From Qiania dongpingensis (GTDB lineage: Bacteria > Bacillota > Clostridia > Lachnospirales > Lachnospiraceae), in NCBI RefSeq assembly GCF_014337195.1, contig NZ_CP060634.1, positions 558,001 to 622,000 of the forward strand: a stretch of 64,000 bases of DNA, read 5' to 3'. Shown one piece after another: positions 1-10,224 of the stretch. The notes under the pieces were generated by a model, which was given only the letters and a program-made list of their open reading frames with translations, had not been told where the DNA came from and did no database searches. Each line of letters begins with the position of its first letter. Position 1 is the first letter of the stretch. The position numbers were made by a program, and so were the translations under genes.

Positions 1-145
1 ATTCTTTGATGCTGCATTTTCCCATCCGAATGGACTTGACTTCTGTTCCCGACAGGGAAATCCCCGCTTCATACGTATCATCAATAAAATAATCGTGATA
101 TGCCTTTTTATTATTCGCGACCAGCTTATAGCTATCCTTTGACAC
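1..145 (-). CDS. smpB: SsrA-binding protein SmpB (N-terminal part, runs off window)
   Basis: SmpB binds tmRNA and delivers it to stalled ribosomes for trans-translation. The 48 codons visible read [20 protein letters not shown] and continue through the family pattern [19 protein letters not shown], which is the start of the conserved SmpB beta-barrel. The start is GTG at 145, preceded by GGAGG at good spacing. That GTG overlaps the TAG stop of rnr by one base (TAGTG), so the two are translationally coupled. The order secG-rnr-smpB is common in Bacillota. The C-terminus lies beyond base 1. Confidence 0.95.
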   Translation of the reverse strand, partial: MSKDSYKLVANNKKAYHDYFIDDTYEAGISLSGTEVKSIRMGKCSIKE

Positions 146-2520
146 TATTCTTCCTCCCAGGAGCGCTCCGGCACAAAGTCGATGGTACCTCCCACTTTAT
201 CCACTGCGGCCACTCGCACGCGGATTCTCTGGCCCAGCTTATAGACCTGTTCTGTGGCGGTCCCTACCAGCCGGTACTGCGCTTCATCAAATTGATAATA
301 ATCCCCGTCAAGAGCCGACAGGGAAATCATCCCCTCCACGGTATTGGGAAGCTCCACATACATTCCCCATCCTGTAACGCCTGATATCACTCCGTCAAAC
401 ACTTCTCCGATGTGACCCGCCATATACTGGCATTTCTTGAGTTTTTCCGCTTCTCTTTCCGCGTCATCCGCTTTTCTTTCCATGGAAGAGCATCCGGCGC
501 ATACCTCAGGCAGGATTCCGGCGTAGTGCTCCTTACGCTTCTCCGTCATCTTTCCTGACAGACATTCGCCCATTATCCTGTGTATCTGCAGATCTGGATA
601 CCGCCTGATCGGCGAGGTGAAATGGCAGTAGTATTTCGCCGCCAGACCAAAATGCCCGATACATTCCGGCTGATACTTGGCCCGCTTCATGGAACGCAGG
701 GTCAGTCTGCTTATGAGCGCTTCCTCCGGTGAATCCTGGATGCCCGCCAAAAGCTTCTGAAGCTCCTTGGGGTGTACCTCCTCCTGTCCCATCCTCAGAT
801 GAAATCCAAAGTTGCTGATGAGGAGCGCCAGCTCCCGAATCTTATCCGGATCCGGATTTTCATGGGTCCTGTAAACAAACGGCTGCCCCTGCCAATAATA
901 ATCCTCCGCTACCGTCTCATTCGCCAGCAGCATAAAATCCTCTATGAGCATCGTAGCCACATTTCTGTCATAAGGCTTTATTTCCACCGGTCTTCCTTCT
1001 TCATCCAGAAGTATCTTACTTTCCGGGAAATCGAAGTCAATGGACCCGCGCTTTTTTCTCTTCGCCCGAAGGATGGAAGATAAATCTGCCATCAGCCGGA
1101 ACATAGGCACAAGCTCTTCATATTCCCGGCGCAGTTTTTCATCACGGTCTTCCAGGATTCCCTTCACAGCAGTATAGGTCATCCTCCTGTCCACGCAGAT
1201 CACAGACTTCATGATTTCGTGTCCGAGCACGCGGCCCTTTCCGTCAATTTCCATTATACAGCTGAATGCCAGCCGGTCAACCCCCGCGTTCAATGAACAA
1301 ATACCATTGCTGAGCTCCTTCGGGAGCATGGGAATGACGCGGTCCGTCAGATAAACACTGGTGCCGCGCTTAAGCGCTTCTCTGTCCAGCGCGCTCCCTT
1401 CCTTTACATAGTGGGATACATCGGCAATATGGACTCCCAGCTTATAAATTCCATCTTCCATGGAAATGGAGATCGCATCGTCCAGATCCTTTGCGTCTTC
1501 TCCGTCTATGGTCACTGTCTGGAGACTCCGGAAATCCTTCCTGCCTTCCAGTTCTTCCGGAAGGACTGAAGCAGGAATCCGCTTCACTTCAGCCAAAACC
1601 TCGTCGGGAAATTCACTTTCAAATCCGTAGGCCTTGGCAATGGAAAGGATATCCACTCCGGGATCTCCCACCCGGCCCAGGATCTCCGTAACACGGCCCT
1701 CCGGATTTTTCCTGCCGTTTCCATAATCTGTGATCTTCACTGCGACGCGTTCGCCGGTGGATGCTTCCATGGAGTGTTCTTCAGGAATGAACACATCACT
1801 GCAGAGCTTCTGGTTCACCGGTACGGCAAATCCGAAATTCTTGCATTTTTCATAAGTGGCGATGATTTCTTCATGGGCCCTTACAAGTACCTTGACCACA
1901 CGGCCCTCCGGGTTCTTTCTTCTTCCGCTTTTCTTTCCGCTGCAAAGTGCTACCTGGACTGTATCTCCGTCCATGGCATTTCCCACTTCATCCTCTGAGA
2001 TAAAAATATCCGGTTCCGGCTCCTCTCCTTCTGCTTTTTCCACAACGACAAAACCAAATCCTTTTCGGTTCCCCAAAAATGTGCCGGTGATCAGAAAATT
2101 CTCCGCCAAAGCATACTTCCCTCTCTTTGAGAGACCTATCTTTCCCTCTGAAAGAAGGGCATCCAAAACCTCTTGAAGTTCCGGACGCTCTTCTTTGGAT
2201 ATTCCCAGCAGGATCGCCAGCTCCTTGATCTTAAGAGGGACATAATTTTTATGGCCAAAAAGCTTTAAAAGCCGCTCTTTTCGTTCTTCCATCCTTTCGG
2301 CCGCCGGCCTGTCATCGGAAAAGGATTCCTCTGCTTTCATTTTAGGCTTTGACTGCACGGTTCTTTCATATTCTTTCCGAAACTCCTCCCGCCGGCCGCG
2401 CCCTTTTCCTTTTCGTGTTCCTCCGGTTTCCCACTTTTTCTCTTTTTTCTTTTTATACGTTCCGCCTATTCCGGGCTGATTTTCTCTTCCGCCGCTCCTT
2501 TTTTCATTTCCGTTATCCAT
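145..2520 (-). CDS. rnr: Ribonuclease R
   Basis: RNase R is a processive 3'-to-5' exoribonuclease that degrades structured RNA and works with SmpB/tmRNA in quality control. The 791-residue protein has a very basic and acidic N-terminal tail (about 1-80, rich in Lys, Arg and Glu), a winged-helix segment, two cold-shock domains, the RNB catalytic domain with the Asp cluster [11 protein letters not shown] near residues 337-347, and a C-terminal S1 domain near 700-735. Length and domain order fit the family. I place the start at the ATG at 2520 because AGGAG lies just upstream. An in-frame ATG at 2535 has no ribosome site, and AGGAG would fall inside its coding sequence. The next gene is smpB, overlapping by one base. 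Confidence 0.95.
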   Translation of the reverse strand: MDNGNEKRSGGRENQPGIGGTYKKKKEKKWETGGTRKGKGRGRREEFRKEYERTVQSKPKMKAEESFSDDRPAAERMEERKERLLKLFGHKNYVPLKIKELAILLGISKEERPELQEVLDALLSEGKIGLSKRGKYALAENFLITGTFLGNRKGFGFVVVEKAEGEEPEPDIFISEDEVGNAMDGDTVQVALCSGKKSGRRKNPEGRVVKVLVRAHEEIIATYEKCKNFGFAVPVNQKLCSDVFIPEEHSMEASTGERVAVKITDYGNGRKNPEGRVTEILGRVGDPGVDILSIAKAYGFESEFPDEVLAEVKRIPASVLPEELEGRKDFRSLQTVTIDGEDAKDLDDAISISMEDGIYKLGVHIADVSHYVKEGSALDREALKRGTSVYLTDRVIPMLPKELSNGICSLNAGVDRLAFSCIMEIDGKGRVLGHEIMKSVICVDRRMTYTAVKGILEDRDEKLRREYEELVPMFRLMADLSSILRAKRKKRGSIDFDFPESKILLDEEGRPVEIKPYDRNVATMLIEDFMLLANETVAEDYYWQGQPFVYRTHENPDPDKIRELALLISNFGFHLRMGQEEVHPKELQKLLAGIQDSPEEALISRLTLRSMKRAKYQPECIGHFGLAAKYYCHFTSPIRRYPDLQIHRIMGECLSGKMTEKRKEHYAGILPEVCAGCSSMERKADDAEREAEKLKKCQYMAGHIGEVFDGVISGVTGWGMYVELPNTVEGMISLSALDGDYYQFDEAQYRLVGTATEQVYKLGQRIRVRVAAVDKVGGTIDFVPERSWEEE

Positions 2521-2605
2521 TTCTCTCCTATTCATCCGGCTTCTGTTTTTTGTCCTGCACGCCGGAATGCTGCAACCATGACGGAAAATTTCCTTGTATC
2601 ATAAC

Positions 2606-2664
2606 AAAAAGGGATTCATCCCGCCAAAGGCGTGTCGTGAATGCCTTGGCAAGCAATGAATCCC
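2606..2664 (-). terminator. Intrinsic terminator between secG and rnr
   Basis: On the minus strand GGGATTCAT pairs with ATGAATCCC, and an inner GCCAAGGC pairs with GCCTTTGGC. The hairpin is followed by TTTTTG. It lies after secG and about 85 bases before rnr, so it should end or attenuate the secG transcript. No clear separate promoter is visible in the short gap before rnr. Confidence 0.75.
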
Positions 2665-2689
2665 ATCTTCTCCGCTATACAGGTCCCGC

Positions 2690-2926
2690 TTAAAGTATGT
2701 TCAGCACAAGGGCAAGCAGCAGAAATAAAATCGCCGCATACTTCGTAACCTTTTCCAGCTTTCCCTCGATCGAACGACCTTTATTCTTTCCCCAGAAAGT
2801 CTCGGCAGCGCCGCTTATGGAGCCGGTCAGTCCTGCTGATTTTCCTTCCTGCAGCAATACTATCACAACCAATGCCAAACACACCATCAAGAAAACCACG
2901 GTTAAAATCACTTTCAAAACAGTCAT
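2690..2926 (-). CDS. secG: Preprotein translocase subunit SecG
   Basis: SecG is the small membrane subunit that stimulates the SecYEG channel. The 78-residue protein has two hydrophobic segments (about 2-22 and 58-77) around a loop containing VLLQEGKSAGLTGSISG and ETFWGKNKGRS, the usual SecG loop pattern. The start at 2926 (MTVLKVIL) follows a strong AGGAGG. An upstream in-frame start at 2947 would be weaker and place the Shine-Dalgarno inside the gene. It has its own promoter at 2956-2984. Confidence 0.93.
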   Translation of the reverse strand: MTVLKVILTVVFLMVCLALVVIVLLQEGKSAGLTGSISGAAETFWGKNKGRSIEGKLEKVTKYAAILFLLLALVLNIL

Positions 2927-2955
2927 CTTCACACCTCCTATGGTCAAACATAGTT

Positions 2956-2984
2956 ATCTTACCATAAAAGGACAGGATTGGCAA
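2956..2984 (-). promoter_or_regulatory. Sigma-A promoter of secG
   Basis: TTGCCA and TAAGAT are separated by 17 bases on the minus strand, about 30 bases upstream of the secG start codon and just after the eno stop codon. Confidence 0.65.
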
Positions 2985-2991
2985 CTATTTT

Positions 2992-4296
2992 TTAAAACGC
3001 GGCAAAAGGATGTTCATATACGGCCTGGCTTCCCAAAGACTCTTCAATCCGCAGAAGCTGATTGTATTTGGCGTTCCGGTCCGAACGGCAGGGCGCTCCC
3101 GTCTTGATCTGGCCCGCATTGACCGCCACAGCTATATCCGCGATAATCGCGTCCTCTGTTTCCCCGGAACGGTGGGAAATAACGGCATGATAACCGGCCT
3201 TCTGTGCCATTTCAATGGCCGCAAACGCTTCTGTCAACGTTCCAATCTGATTTACCTTGACCAGAATGGAATTGGCAATCTTCTGTTCGATTCCGCGCTT
3301 CAGCCGTTCCGTATTCGTCACAAACAGATCGTCTCCCACAAGCTGGATCTTATCTCCCAAACGGCTTGTGAGAAGCTTCCAGCCGCACCAGTCCTCTTCA
3401 TTCAGCCCATCCTCAATGGATACGATGGGATAACGGTTCACCAGATTTTCGTAATAATCCACCATTTCTTCCCGCAGTCTCAGGATCTCTTTTCCTCCCA
3501 TCCTGCTTTCGCCGGGGAAATAGTACACGTCTCTGTCCGGATCATAAAGTTCACTGGACGCCGCGTCAATGGCGATTCCCATATCCACGCCCGGTCTCAG
3601 CCGGCATTTTTCAATCGCCTCCACCAAAAGGGACAGCACCGCTTCCGTATCGGGAAGGTCCGGCGCAAACCCGCCCTCATCTCCAACGGCTGTGGACAGG
3701 CCCTTTCCTTTCAAAATCCCTTTCAGGGTGTGATATACCTCCACGCAGGACTGCAGGCCGGAAGAAAAATCGGATGCGCCCACCGGCATGATCATGAATT
3801 CCTGCAGGTCCACTGTATTATCTGCATGTTTTCCGCCATTCAGTACATTCATCATCGGAACCGGAAGATTCCTCGTGTAAATCCCTCCCAAATAGGAATA
3901 AAGGGGCATGCCGAGCGCGGCGGCAGAAGCCCTCGCCGCAGCCATGGACACACCAAGAATCGCGTTTGCTCCCAAATTCCCCTTATTCTCTGTGCCGTCG
4001 GCATCTGTCAGAAGCTTGTCGATCCGCCCCTGGCACATGGCGTTTTCAGAAAGGATGGCATGAGCCAGTACTGTATCAATATGATCTACCGCTTTTTTAA
4101 CTCCCAGGCCGGAGTAACGTTCCCCGCCGTCCCGGAGTTCGACTGCTTCAAATTTTCCCGTTGATGCGCCTGAAGGAACGCTGGCCCGCCCCTTGACCCC
4201 GCCTTCTAAAGTAATTTCTGCTTCTACGGTAGGATTCCCCCGGGAATCCAGGATTTCTCTTCCCTTGACGCCCACGATCTTTAAAAATTTATCCAT
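2992..4296 (-). CDS. eno: Enolase
   Basis: Enolase converts 2-phosphoglycerate to phosphoenolpyruvate in glycolysis. The 434-residue length is normal for the family. Visible motifs are [16 protein letters not shown] (loop 1), the catalytic region GDEGGFAP, the signature [14 protein letters not shown] carrying the catalytic Lys, and [18 protein letters not shown]. The ATG at 4296 follows AAGGAG at six bases. The longer in-frame reading from 4350 has no such site. The upstream kilobase is a non-coding repeat composite. Confidence 0.97.
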   Translation of the reverse strand: MDKFLKIVGVKGREILDSRGNPTVEAEITLEGGVKGRASVPSGASTGKFEAVELRDGGERYSGLGVKKAVDHIDTVLAHAILSENAMCQGRIDKLLTDADGTENKGNLGANAILGVSMAAARASAAALGMPLYSYLGGIYTRNLPVPMMNVLNGGKHADNTVDLQEFMIMPVGASDFSSGLQSCVEVYHTLKGILKGKGLSTAVGDEGGFAPDLPDTEAVLSLLVEAIEKCRLRPGVDMGIAIDAASSELYDPDRDVYYFPGESRMGGKEILRLREEMVDYYENLVNRYPIVSIEDGLNEEDWCGWKLLTSRLGDKIQLVGDDLFVTNTERLKRGIEQKIANSILVKVNQIGTLTEAFAAIEMAQKAGYHAVISHRSGETEDAIIADIAVAVNAGQIKTGAPCRSDRNAKYNQLLRIEESLGSQAVYEHPFAAF

Positions 4297-4400
4297 TTCA
4301 TTCTCCTTTTTTCCATAATCTTTATGAATTAGTATAAGAAATCCGTACATTCCTATTCGTAAATCTCCGTAAAATTTATAAAATCTCAGAATTTTTCAAG

Positions 4401-5130
4401 TATACCTTTGAATACCTTTCAAACAAGTTTTTTGTCTGATTTGCAAGGCAAGAAGAAATCCGCTTCCATCCAGGCGGCTCGCTGGCAGCCGTAACCAGCA
4501 TCTTTGCGGCCTCCAGTCGGTCCTTTCCAACTGACATGGATAAATCGATATTTTTCCATGTCAGATTCCAATAAAAACCTGCATGAGATTCGGTTTTTAC
4601 CTCCCTGCGGCCGGGAAGATTCTGCTAACGCCTTTGCGGTGCTCGCCTTACGATGGAATCGGATCCTTCCTCTTGCTCTTTCTTCCGCACCGAAATAAGC
4701 ACTCATTTGCCTCAAAAGCCATTGGGGCAGTCCACCGCGGCCCGCTGCCATAAGGCGCGCGGGCCATGTGGATATCCGATTCTTTTCTGGAATCAAGGGA
4801 ACCGAGATTATCCGAAAAGGTGCGGAGGGCAGGACACCGGCAGAAAGATTCCGGGCCGGCCTAAAGGTGAGCGCCGCAGGGCATAGGCCGGTGTTCCCCA
4901 GGCGGAGGGAGGCAGAAACGAAATATACCGATTCCGTTTCTGAGCGAACCGGAGACGGAAAATCATCCGGATTTTCCGTCGACATGTGAGCGGTACTGCC
5001 GGAGCGGGGATAAAGCGGCCCCTGCATCGCCAGCGAACCGAAATCGTGACGGCCCGGAACTTCTGCCGGTGCTAAACTGGAAACTAATCGGAGCTTACTA
5101 AAAATGATTCCAAAAAGTATTTTGTATCAT
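4401..5130. repeat. Dispersed intergenic repeat, long copy (copy A)
   Basis: This roughly 1-kb gap between pheT and eno holds no gene I can support. Its two ends match copy C at 29949-30210: the left end shares TACCTTTGAATA, and the right end (about 4927-5130) shares about 200 bases, including CTGCATCGCCAGCGAACC, CGAAATCGTGACGG and a terminal GTATTTTGTATCAT. About 460 bases sit between these ends in copy A and are absent from C. They contain several further CCGATTC / GAATCGG motifs in both orientations, so the element looks modular. The right end also matches copy B at 17815-17912. A long minus-strand open frame crosses the element, but I judge it fortuitous. Confidence 0.8.
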
Positions 5131-5250
5131 ACCCAAGGGCATCCCTTAATACATGCCCTCCGGGCAGGCGCACCTCGTGCGGCAAAGTATACCCAAGGGC
5201 ACCCCTTAATACATGCCCTCCGGGCAGGCGCACTTCGTACGACAAAGTAT
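5131..5250 (+). repeat. Two tandem copies of a 60-bp unit
   Basis: Units 5131-5190 and 5191-5250 both begin ACCCAAGGGCA and contain CATGCCCTCCGGGCAGGCGC. They differ at only a few positions. Each can fold (AGGGCAT with ATGCCCT; GCCC with GGGC). The array abuts the right end of repeat copy A exactly. One copy in opposite orientation abuts repeat copy B at 17913-17972. Confidence 0.88.
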
Positions 5251-5289
5251 AAAAAAAGAAACTGCAGCAGACTTCTCTGCCGCAGTTTC
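5251..5289 (-). terminator. Intrinsic terminator of pheST
   Basis: On the minus strand GAAACTGC(G)GCAGA pairs with TCTGCTGCAGTTTC and is followed by seven T. It lies about 20 bases after the pheT stop codon. Confidence 0.88.
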
Positions 5290-5307
5290 CTTTTCTTTAA
5301 GCTGCTG

Positions 5308-7734
5308 TTATTTCATACCTCGAAGCTCAATTCCCATTCCTTTTAATTCTTTCAGGATTTTTTCCATAATCTCATTTACATCTTTATCCTCCAGCGTCCT
5401 GTCCTTCGCCCGGAAAGTAATGGAATAAGCCACGGATTTATAACCTTCCGCGATCTGGCTGCCTTCGTACAGATCAAACATATGATAGGTTTCCAGAAGC
5501 CGGCCGCCTTTCCTTTCAATGGCCTCTTCCACCTGTCCAACCAGAATGTCCTTGTCCATTACCATGCTGATGTCTCTGGTCACTGCCGGGAACTTCGCAA
5601 TTCCCTCGTATTTCCGGTCAAAGGAGGCACATTCTGTCACCACCGGCATATCCAGGACAGCCACATAAGCCCGGTCTCCGATATCATAATTGTCCAGGAC
5701 CTCAGGATGAATCTCTCCCAGATATCCCATTACCTTCTGATGATAGGAAATCACTGCCTGGCGCCCGGGATGGAGGAACGGTTTTCCGGCCTCCGGACTG
5801 TAGGTTATCTTATCTCTCATTCCCAGCCTGTCAAATATTTCCTCTATGACTCCCTTGAGTGTAAAGAAATCCCCGTCCCCGTAAAATCCAAGGGTCATCT
5901 GCATCCTCTCATCCGGCAGCTCCGTAAGGGGCAGCGCCTTCGGCAGATAGATATTTCCCAGCTCATAGAGCTTTACATCTTTATTTCTCCTGTTATAGTT
6001 AAAAGCCAGTGAAGTGAGCATCCCATTTAAAGATATGGTCCTCATGATACTGAAATCCTCGCCGAGGGGATTCGAAATATCCACCGTACTCCGGAGAGGG
6101 GAATCTGCTGGAAGGAGAAGCTTGTCAAATACCTTCGGGCTCTCAAAGGAATAGGTCATGCCCTGGCTGAACCCGCAGAATTCCGCCACTTCTCTGACTG
6201 CCTCTTCCACCCGAAGCTTAAAGGACAGCTTCCCTGTGGTCGCCTCTCCGGCCGGAAGAGAAGTCGGTATGTTGTCATATCCAAAAAATCTGGCCACCTC
6301 TTCCGCAATGTCCGCCTCACATACCAGATCCTGGCGGAAGGTCGGCGCGACGATCTCTCCGGCCGCCTCATCCACCAAAAGCTCCAGCGGTCCGAAATAA
6401 GAAATCATATCCTCTCTGGAAATATCCGTCCCCAGAAGCCGGTTGATCTTATCGGGATCAAAGGGTATGCGCCTGGGTTCCGGCTTTCCTGCACAGACAT
6501 CGATCATTCCGCCGACCACCTCGCCGCATCCGAGCTCTTCGATCAGCTGGCAGGCACGATTGATAGCCGCCTCTGCGTTATTGGGATCCAGTCCTTTTTC
6601 ATACTTTCCTGACGCATCGGTTCGAAGCCCAAGACGCTTCGCGGACAGCCGGATATTCGTGCCGTTAAAACAGGCGGACTCGAAAAGCACCGTTTTCACT
6701 TCATCGGTAATCTTGGAATTTTCACCGCCCATGATTCCGGCTATGCCAATTTCCTTTTCCGCGTCATTGATCATGAGAATATTGTTATCCAGCTTTCTCA
6801 TCTGTCCGTCCAGGGTCTGGAACTCATCTCCATCCTTTGCACGCTTTACGATAATCTTATGTCCGGCAATGGTATCCAGATCAAACGCGTGCATCGGCTG
6901 TCCATATTCCTCCATGACGTAATTGGTGATATCCACCAGATTGTTAATGGGACGGATGCCGCTGGCGGCAAGACGTCTCTGCATCCACTCTGGAGAAGGG
7001 CCGATCTTAATATTTTTCACCACCCGGCCGCAGTATCTCGAACACAGGTCACTGTCCTCCACTTCCACAGACGCATAATCATGGACATCCTCTCCGTTTC
7101 CTTTAGCTTCCGGAACCGGAGCTTCAAACTTCTTCCGGAAGGTAGCGGCCGCTTCCCTCGCGATTCCCAGGACGCTGTAGCAGTCCACACGGTTCGAGGT
7201 GATCTCATATTCAAATATGATATCGTGGAGTCCTAAAAGCTCTATGGCATCGGCGCCGACAGGCGCATCCTCTTTCAAAATGTATATTCCCGACTCCGGC
7301 GCATCCGGATACATGTCTCTGGAGGAGCCGAGCTCTTCGATGGAACACATCATGCCATCGGATTCCACTCCCCTCAGTTTTCCCTTTTTAATCCGAATCC
7401 CATTCTCCGGCATCGGACCTCCGTCATGGCCGCCTGCCACCTTGCCGCCGTCTAAAACAACCGGCACTTTATCCCCTGTCTTTACATTGGGGGCGCCCGT
7501 CACGATCTGTATGGTCTTTGTCCCGATGTCTACCTGACAGATGATCAGCTTGTCGGCATCCGGATGCTTTTCTATGGATAATATCTGGCCCACGACGATT
7601 TTCTCCAGGTTCTTGTCCAGGCACTCGTATCCCTCCACCTTCGTACCGGAAAGAGTCATGGCGTCCGTATATTCCTGAGCCGTCACATCAAGGTCAGGAA
7701 CATAGGCTTTGATCCAGGATAATGCTGTATTCAT
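5308..7734 (-). CDS. pheT: Phenylalanine--tRNA ligase beta subunit
   Basis: This is the beta subunit of the alpha2-beta2 PheRS, carrying tRNA recognition and editing. The 808-residue protein starts MNTALSWIKAYVPDLDVTAQ. An EMAP-type tRNA-binding domain follows at about 40-150 (VVGQILSIEKHPDADKL and VVTGAPNV-like patterns). The B3/B4 editing region is in the middle (SNRVDCYSVLGIAREAAA), then B5 and a C-terminal ferredoxin-like anticodon-binding domain (FPAVTRDISMVMDKD). The start at 7734 follows AAGGA. It lies 23 bases after pheS, so the genes form one operon under the T-box at 8817-9095. Confidence 0.97.
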   Translation of the reverse strand: MNTALSWIKAYVPDLDVTAQEYTDAMTLSGTKVEGYECLDKNLEKIVVGQILSIEKHPDADKLIICQVDIGTKTIQIVTGAPNVKTGDKVPVVLDGGKVAGGHDGGPMPENGIRIKKGKLRGVESDGMMCSIEELGSSRDMYPDAPESGIYILKEDAPVGADAIELLGLHDIIFEYEITSNRVDCYSVLGIAREAAATFRKKFEAPVPEAKGNGEDVHDYASVEVEDSDLCSRYCGRVVKNIKIGPSPEWMQRRLAASGIRPINNLVDITNYVMEEYGQPMHAFDLDTIAGHKIIVKRAKDGDEFQTLDGQMRKLDNNILMINDAEKEIGIAGIMGGENSKITDEVKTVLFESACFNGTNIRLSAKRLGLRTDASGKYEKGLDPNNAEAAINRACQLIEELGCGEVVGGMIDVCAGKPEPRRIPFDPDKINRLLGTDISREDMISYFGPLELLVDEAAGEIVAPTFRQDLVCEADIAEEVARFFGYDNIPTSLPAGEATTGKLSFKLRVEEAVREVAEFCGFSQGMTYSFESPKVFDKLLLPADSPLRSTVDISNPLGEDFSIMRTISLNGMLTSLAFNYNRRNKDVKLYELGNIYLPKALPLTELPDERMQMTLGFYGDGDFFTLKGVIEEIFDRLGMRDKITYSPEAGKPFLHPGRQAVISYHQKVMGYLGEIHPEVLDNYDIGDRAYVAVLDMPVVTECASFDRKYEGIAKFPAVTRDISMVMDKDILVGQVEEAIERKGGRLLETYHMFDLYEGSQIAEGYKSVAYSITFRAKDRTLEDKDVNEIMEKILKELKGMGIELRGMK

Positions 7735-7757
7735 AATTGTTGTCCTTTCTTATTATA

Positions 7758-8777
7758 TTAGAATTGCTTCAGGAAACGGATATCATTTTCATATAAAAGG
7801 CGCATGTCATCTATCTCATATTTCAGAAGGGCAATACGTTCCAGGCCGACGCCAAACGCGAAGCCAGAATACTCCTCCGGATCAATGCCGCTCATACGCA
7901 GTACATTGGGATGCACCATACCGCAGCCCAGAATTTCTATCCATCCGCTCCCTTTACAGAAACGGCAGCCCTCTCCATGGCATTTGAAGCAGGTGACGTC
8001 CACTTCGGCGCTGGGCTCTGTGAATGGAAAATGATGCGGACGGAATTTCACCTTGGTATCCTCTCCAAACAATTCCCTGGCAAATTCAGCCAAGGTTCCC
8101 TTAAGGTCGGCAAATGTGATTCCCTTGTCAATCACAAGCCCTTCTATTTGATGGAAGGACGGAGAATGAGTGGCATCCACTTCATCGGAACGGAACACCC
8201 TTCCCGGTGCGATCACGCGGATCGGCAGCTTTCCTTTTTCCATGGTACGAACCTGTACAGGAGAAGTCTGGCTCCTGAGGACGATCTTATCATTGATATA
8301 AAAGGTGTCCTGTTCGTCTCTGGCCGGATGTCCCTTTGGGATATTGAGCGCTTCAAAATTATAGTAATCGTATTCCACTTCGGGTCCTTCTACGACTTCA
8401 TAACCCATGCCGACGAAAATACGCTCTACTTCTTCCAACGCGATCATATTCGGATGCTTGTGCCCGACGTTATTCTTTTTAGCCGGAAGGGTTACGTCAA
8501 TGACCTCTTTCCTTAATTTTTCCTCTCTGGCCTTTTTTGCCAGAGCAGCCCTGGTCTCCTCCAGCTTCGCTTCGATGACGGCGCGGGTCTCATTCACCAT
8601 CTGACCCACCCTCGGGCGCTCTTCGGCGCTCACATCTTTCATTCCTTTCAAGACACTGGTCAGCTCGCCCTTTTTCCCCAGATAAGCTACCCGGATCTCG
8701 TTGAGAGTCTCCAATGCGTCAGATCCGGCAATCTTTTCCAATGCTGCCTGTCTGATCTTTTCCAGCTTTTCTTTCAT
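7758..8777 (-). CDS. pheS: Phenylalanine--tRNA ligase alpha subunit
   Basis: This is the catalytic alpha subunit of PheRS. The 339-residue protein has an N-terminal coiled coil (about 1-90) and the class II core: motif 2 in [19 protein letters not shown] and motif 3 in [21 protein letters not shown] CxxC...CxxC pair ([17 protein letters not shown]) is present, as in many Gram-positive PheS proteins. The start at 8777 follows AAGGAG at eight bases. An in-frame extension to 8837 would run into the T-box terminator and is rejected. Confidence 0.97.
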   Translation of the reverse strand: MKEKLEKIRQAALEKIAGSDALETLNEIRVAYLGKKGELTSVLKGMKDVSAEERPRVGQMVNETRAVIEAKLEETRAALAKKAREEKLRKEVIDVTLPAKKNNVGHKHPNMIALEEVERIFVGMGYEVVEGPEVEYDYYNFEALNIPKGHPARDEQDTFYINDKIVLRSQTSPVQVRTMEKGKLPIRVIAPGRVFRSDEVDATHSPSFHQIEGLVIDKGITFADLKGTLAEFARELFGEDTKVKFRPHHFPFTEPSAEVDVTCFKCHGEGCRFCKGSGWIEILGCGMVHPNVLRMSGIDPEEYSGFAFGVGLERIALLKYEIDDMRLLYENDIRFLKQF

Positions 8778-8816
8778 AATTATCTCCTTTGCTTTGCCTG
8801 CGATTATCTGTAAATG

Positions 8817-9095
8817 AAAAAAAATCCCTCTTGCCACTACGGCAAAGGGACGAATTCTCGCGGTACCACCCTGATTCCTGCATCACACAGGCTCTCATTT
8901 TCCGCCTAACGCGCGGTCACGTCATCTCCTACTATACAGGAAAAAACCTGTAATTGGGAAACGCGGCTCCGGTGGGAAACTCAACACTTGTCTGAACCTA
9001 AGGGGGCTTTCAGCCGGTGGCCTCCTCTCTCTGAAAGAAAACAAGCGTCTACTGACACCTTCTACGCCTTTTCAAAGTATCATATTAATTGATAA
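8817..9095 (-). promoter_or_regulatory. T-box leader of pheST
   Basis: The minus strand carries the T-box core AGGGTGGTACCGCG at 8874-8861. A terminator hairpin follows (GTCCCTTTGCC...GGCAAGAGGGAT) with a T-run at about 8824-8817. Upstream is a long structured stem I region with an AGAGAGAGGAGG element. Uncharged tRNA-Phe is expected to stabilise the antiterminator and allow pheST transcription. I did not resolve the specifier codon by hand. Confidence 0.93.
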
Positions 9096-9105
9096 CCTAT
9101 GACAT

Positions 9106-9133
9106 ATTTTAACATAAAACCTTCTCTTGTCAA
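9106..9133 (-). promoter_or_regulatory. Promoter of the pheST T-box transcript
   Basis: TTGACA and TAAAAT are separated by 16 bases on the minus strand, immediately upstream of the T-box leader. Confidence 0.65.
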
Positions 9134-9164
9134 GGTTTATTTTGCCGCGCCCCCGATTCCTCTC

Positions 9165-9193
9165 TTGAATTCTCATTCGTATCATGCTATGAT
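9165..9193 (+). promoter_or_regulatory. Sigma-A promoter of the YihY gene
   Basis: TTGAAT and TATGAT are separated by exactly 17 bases, about 50 bases upstream of the start codon at 9247. It diverges from the pheST promoter. Confidence 0.7.
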
Positions 9194-9246
9194 TTCAAAG
9201 ACATTAAATGCGTTCAGGAATTGTTTTCCTCAATAGGAGTTTATAG

Positions 9247-10131
9247 ATGAAACACATCAAGTTATTTTTGGGAAAGCTCATCGACTATATGCTGGACGAT
9301 AGAGTTTCCGTATATGCGGCGCAGGTTTCTTTTTTTGTGATCATATCCGCGATACCGCTTGTTATGCTCTTGATCCCTCTCATACAGTTTTTGATTCCTC
9401 TTTCTCAGGACACCGTCACAAAGGCAATCCTGGCCGTGCTGCCCAGTTCTGAAGAGACGCAGCGCTTTGTCACCAGCCTGTTAAACGACGTTTATACAAA
9501 TTCTGCCAGCACGATCATCTCCGTCTCCGCCATCACGACTCTCTGGGCCGCCTCCAAAGGCATTTATTCCCTCCAGCAGGGCCTCAACAGTATTGCATAC
9601 ACAAAAGAGACAAGGAACATCGTCATTCAGAGACTGTTATCCATTGTCTACACCCTGGGATTTATTTTCGTACTGATCTTCACACTGGGCGTACTGCTCT
9701 TCGGCAACAAGCTTCAGCTCCTCCTGGAATCCTGGATTCCGTCGCTGGCTTATTTTTCCAGCGTGATCATCTTATTCCGGACCGGTCTTTCCATTACGCT
9801 TTTCATGCTGTTCTTCGTGCTGATCTATACGATACTGCCAAATAAAAAGCTCTCTTTCTGGAAGCAGATCCCGGGAGCCGCGTTCACCACTTTCGGATGG
9901 CTGATATTTTCCTATGTCTATTCGTTATATATCGACCATGTGGCGAATTTCTCCTATATTTACGGAAGCCTGACGGCCATCATCCTGCTGATGCTGTGGC
10001 TCTATATCTGCATGAATATCGTGCTTTTGGGAGCGGAGCTCAACAAAATGCTGGAAGACCGCTCCAGCAGACGTCAGTTAGATTCGTCCTCGCAGCCGCC
10101 CCATTCCACCACAGCAAAGCCGGACCGCTGA
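9247..10131 (+). CDS. YihY/BrkB-family inner membrane protein
   Basis: The 294-residue protein has about six membrane segments and matches the YihY (UPF0761) family. It opens with a short cytoplasmic stretch and the family-like DRVSVYAAQVSFFVIISAIPL. Further family-like segments are TLWAASKGIYSLQQGLN and PGAAFTTFGWLIFSYVYSLY with IYGSLTAIILLMLWLYICMN near the end. The molecular function is not settled; an old link to RNase BN has been withdrawn. A ribosome site AGGAG lies seven bases before the ATG. The charged Ser/Arg/Gln tail after residue 275 is variable in the family. It is transcribed alone and converges with the hexapeptide-repeat gene. Confidence 0.9.
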   Translation: MKHIKLFLGKLIDYMLDDRVSVYAAQVSFFVIISAIPLVMLLIPLIQFLIPLSQDTVTKAILAVLPSSEETQRFVTSLLNDVYTNSASTIISVSAITTLWAASKGIYSLQQGLNSIAYTKETRNIVIQRLLSIVYTLGFIFVLIFTLGVLLFGNKLQLLLESWIPSLAYFSSVIILFRTGLSITLFMLFFVLIYTILPNKKLSFWKQIPGAAFTTFGWLIFSYVYSLYIDHVANFSYIYGSLTAIILLMLWLYICMNIVLLGAELNKMLEDRSSRRQLDSSSQPPHSTTAKPDR

Positions 10132-10224
10132 AACGGCTTTATTTCCTGTTCTTTGAGCCCGGCATGTTTCCCCGGATCACTTTTTTCCAACGGCCTATAT
10201 GCCATGAATATCCAAGGGATACTT

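Noticed and set aside
2521..2535. ATG at 2535 as the rnr start
   Set aside because: AGGAG lies between it and the ATG at 2520, so the inner start is favoured.
3010..4164. Long plus-strand frame opposite enolase
   Set aside because: It is the mirror of a well-supported gene. Enolase motifs and ribosome site are clear on the other strand.
4419..5027. A 202-codon minus-strand open frame across repeat copy A, with a shorter relative at 29846-30106
   Set aside because: The similarity follows the DNA repeat, not a protein: lengths differ through modular insertions, there is no ribosome site and no recognisable domain.
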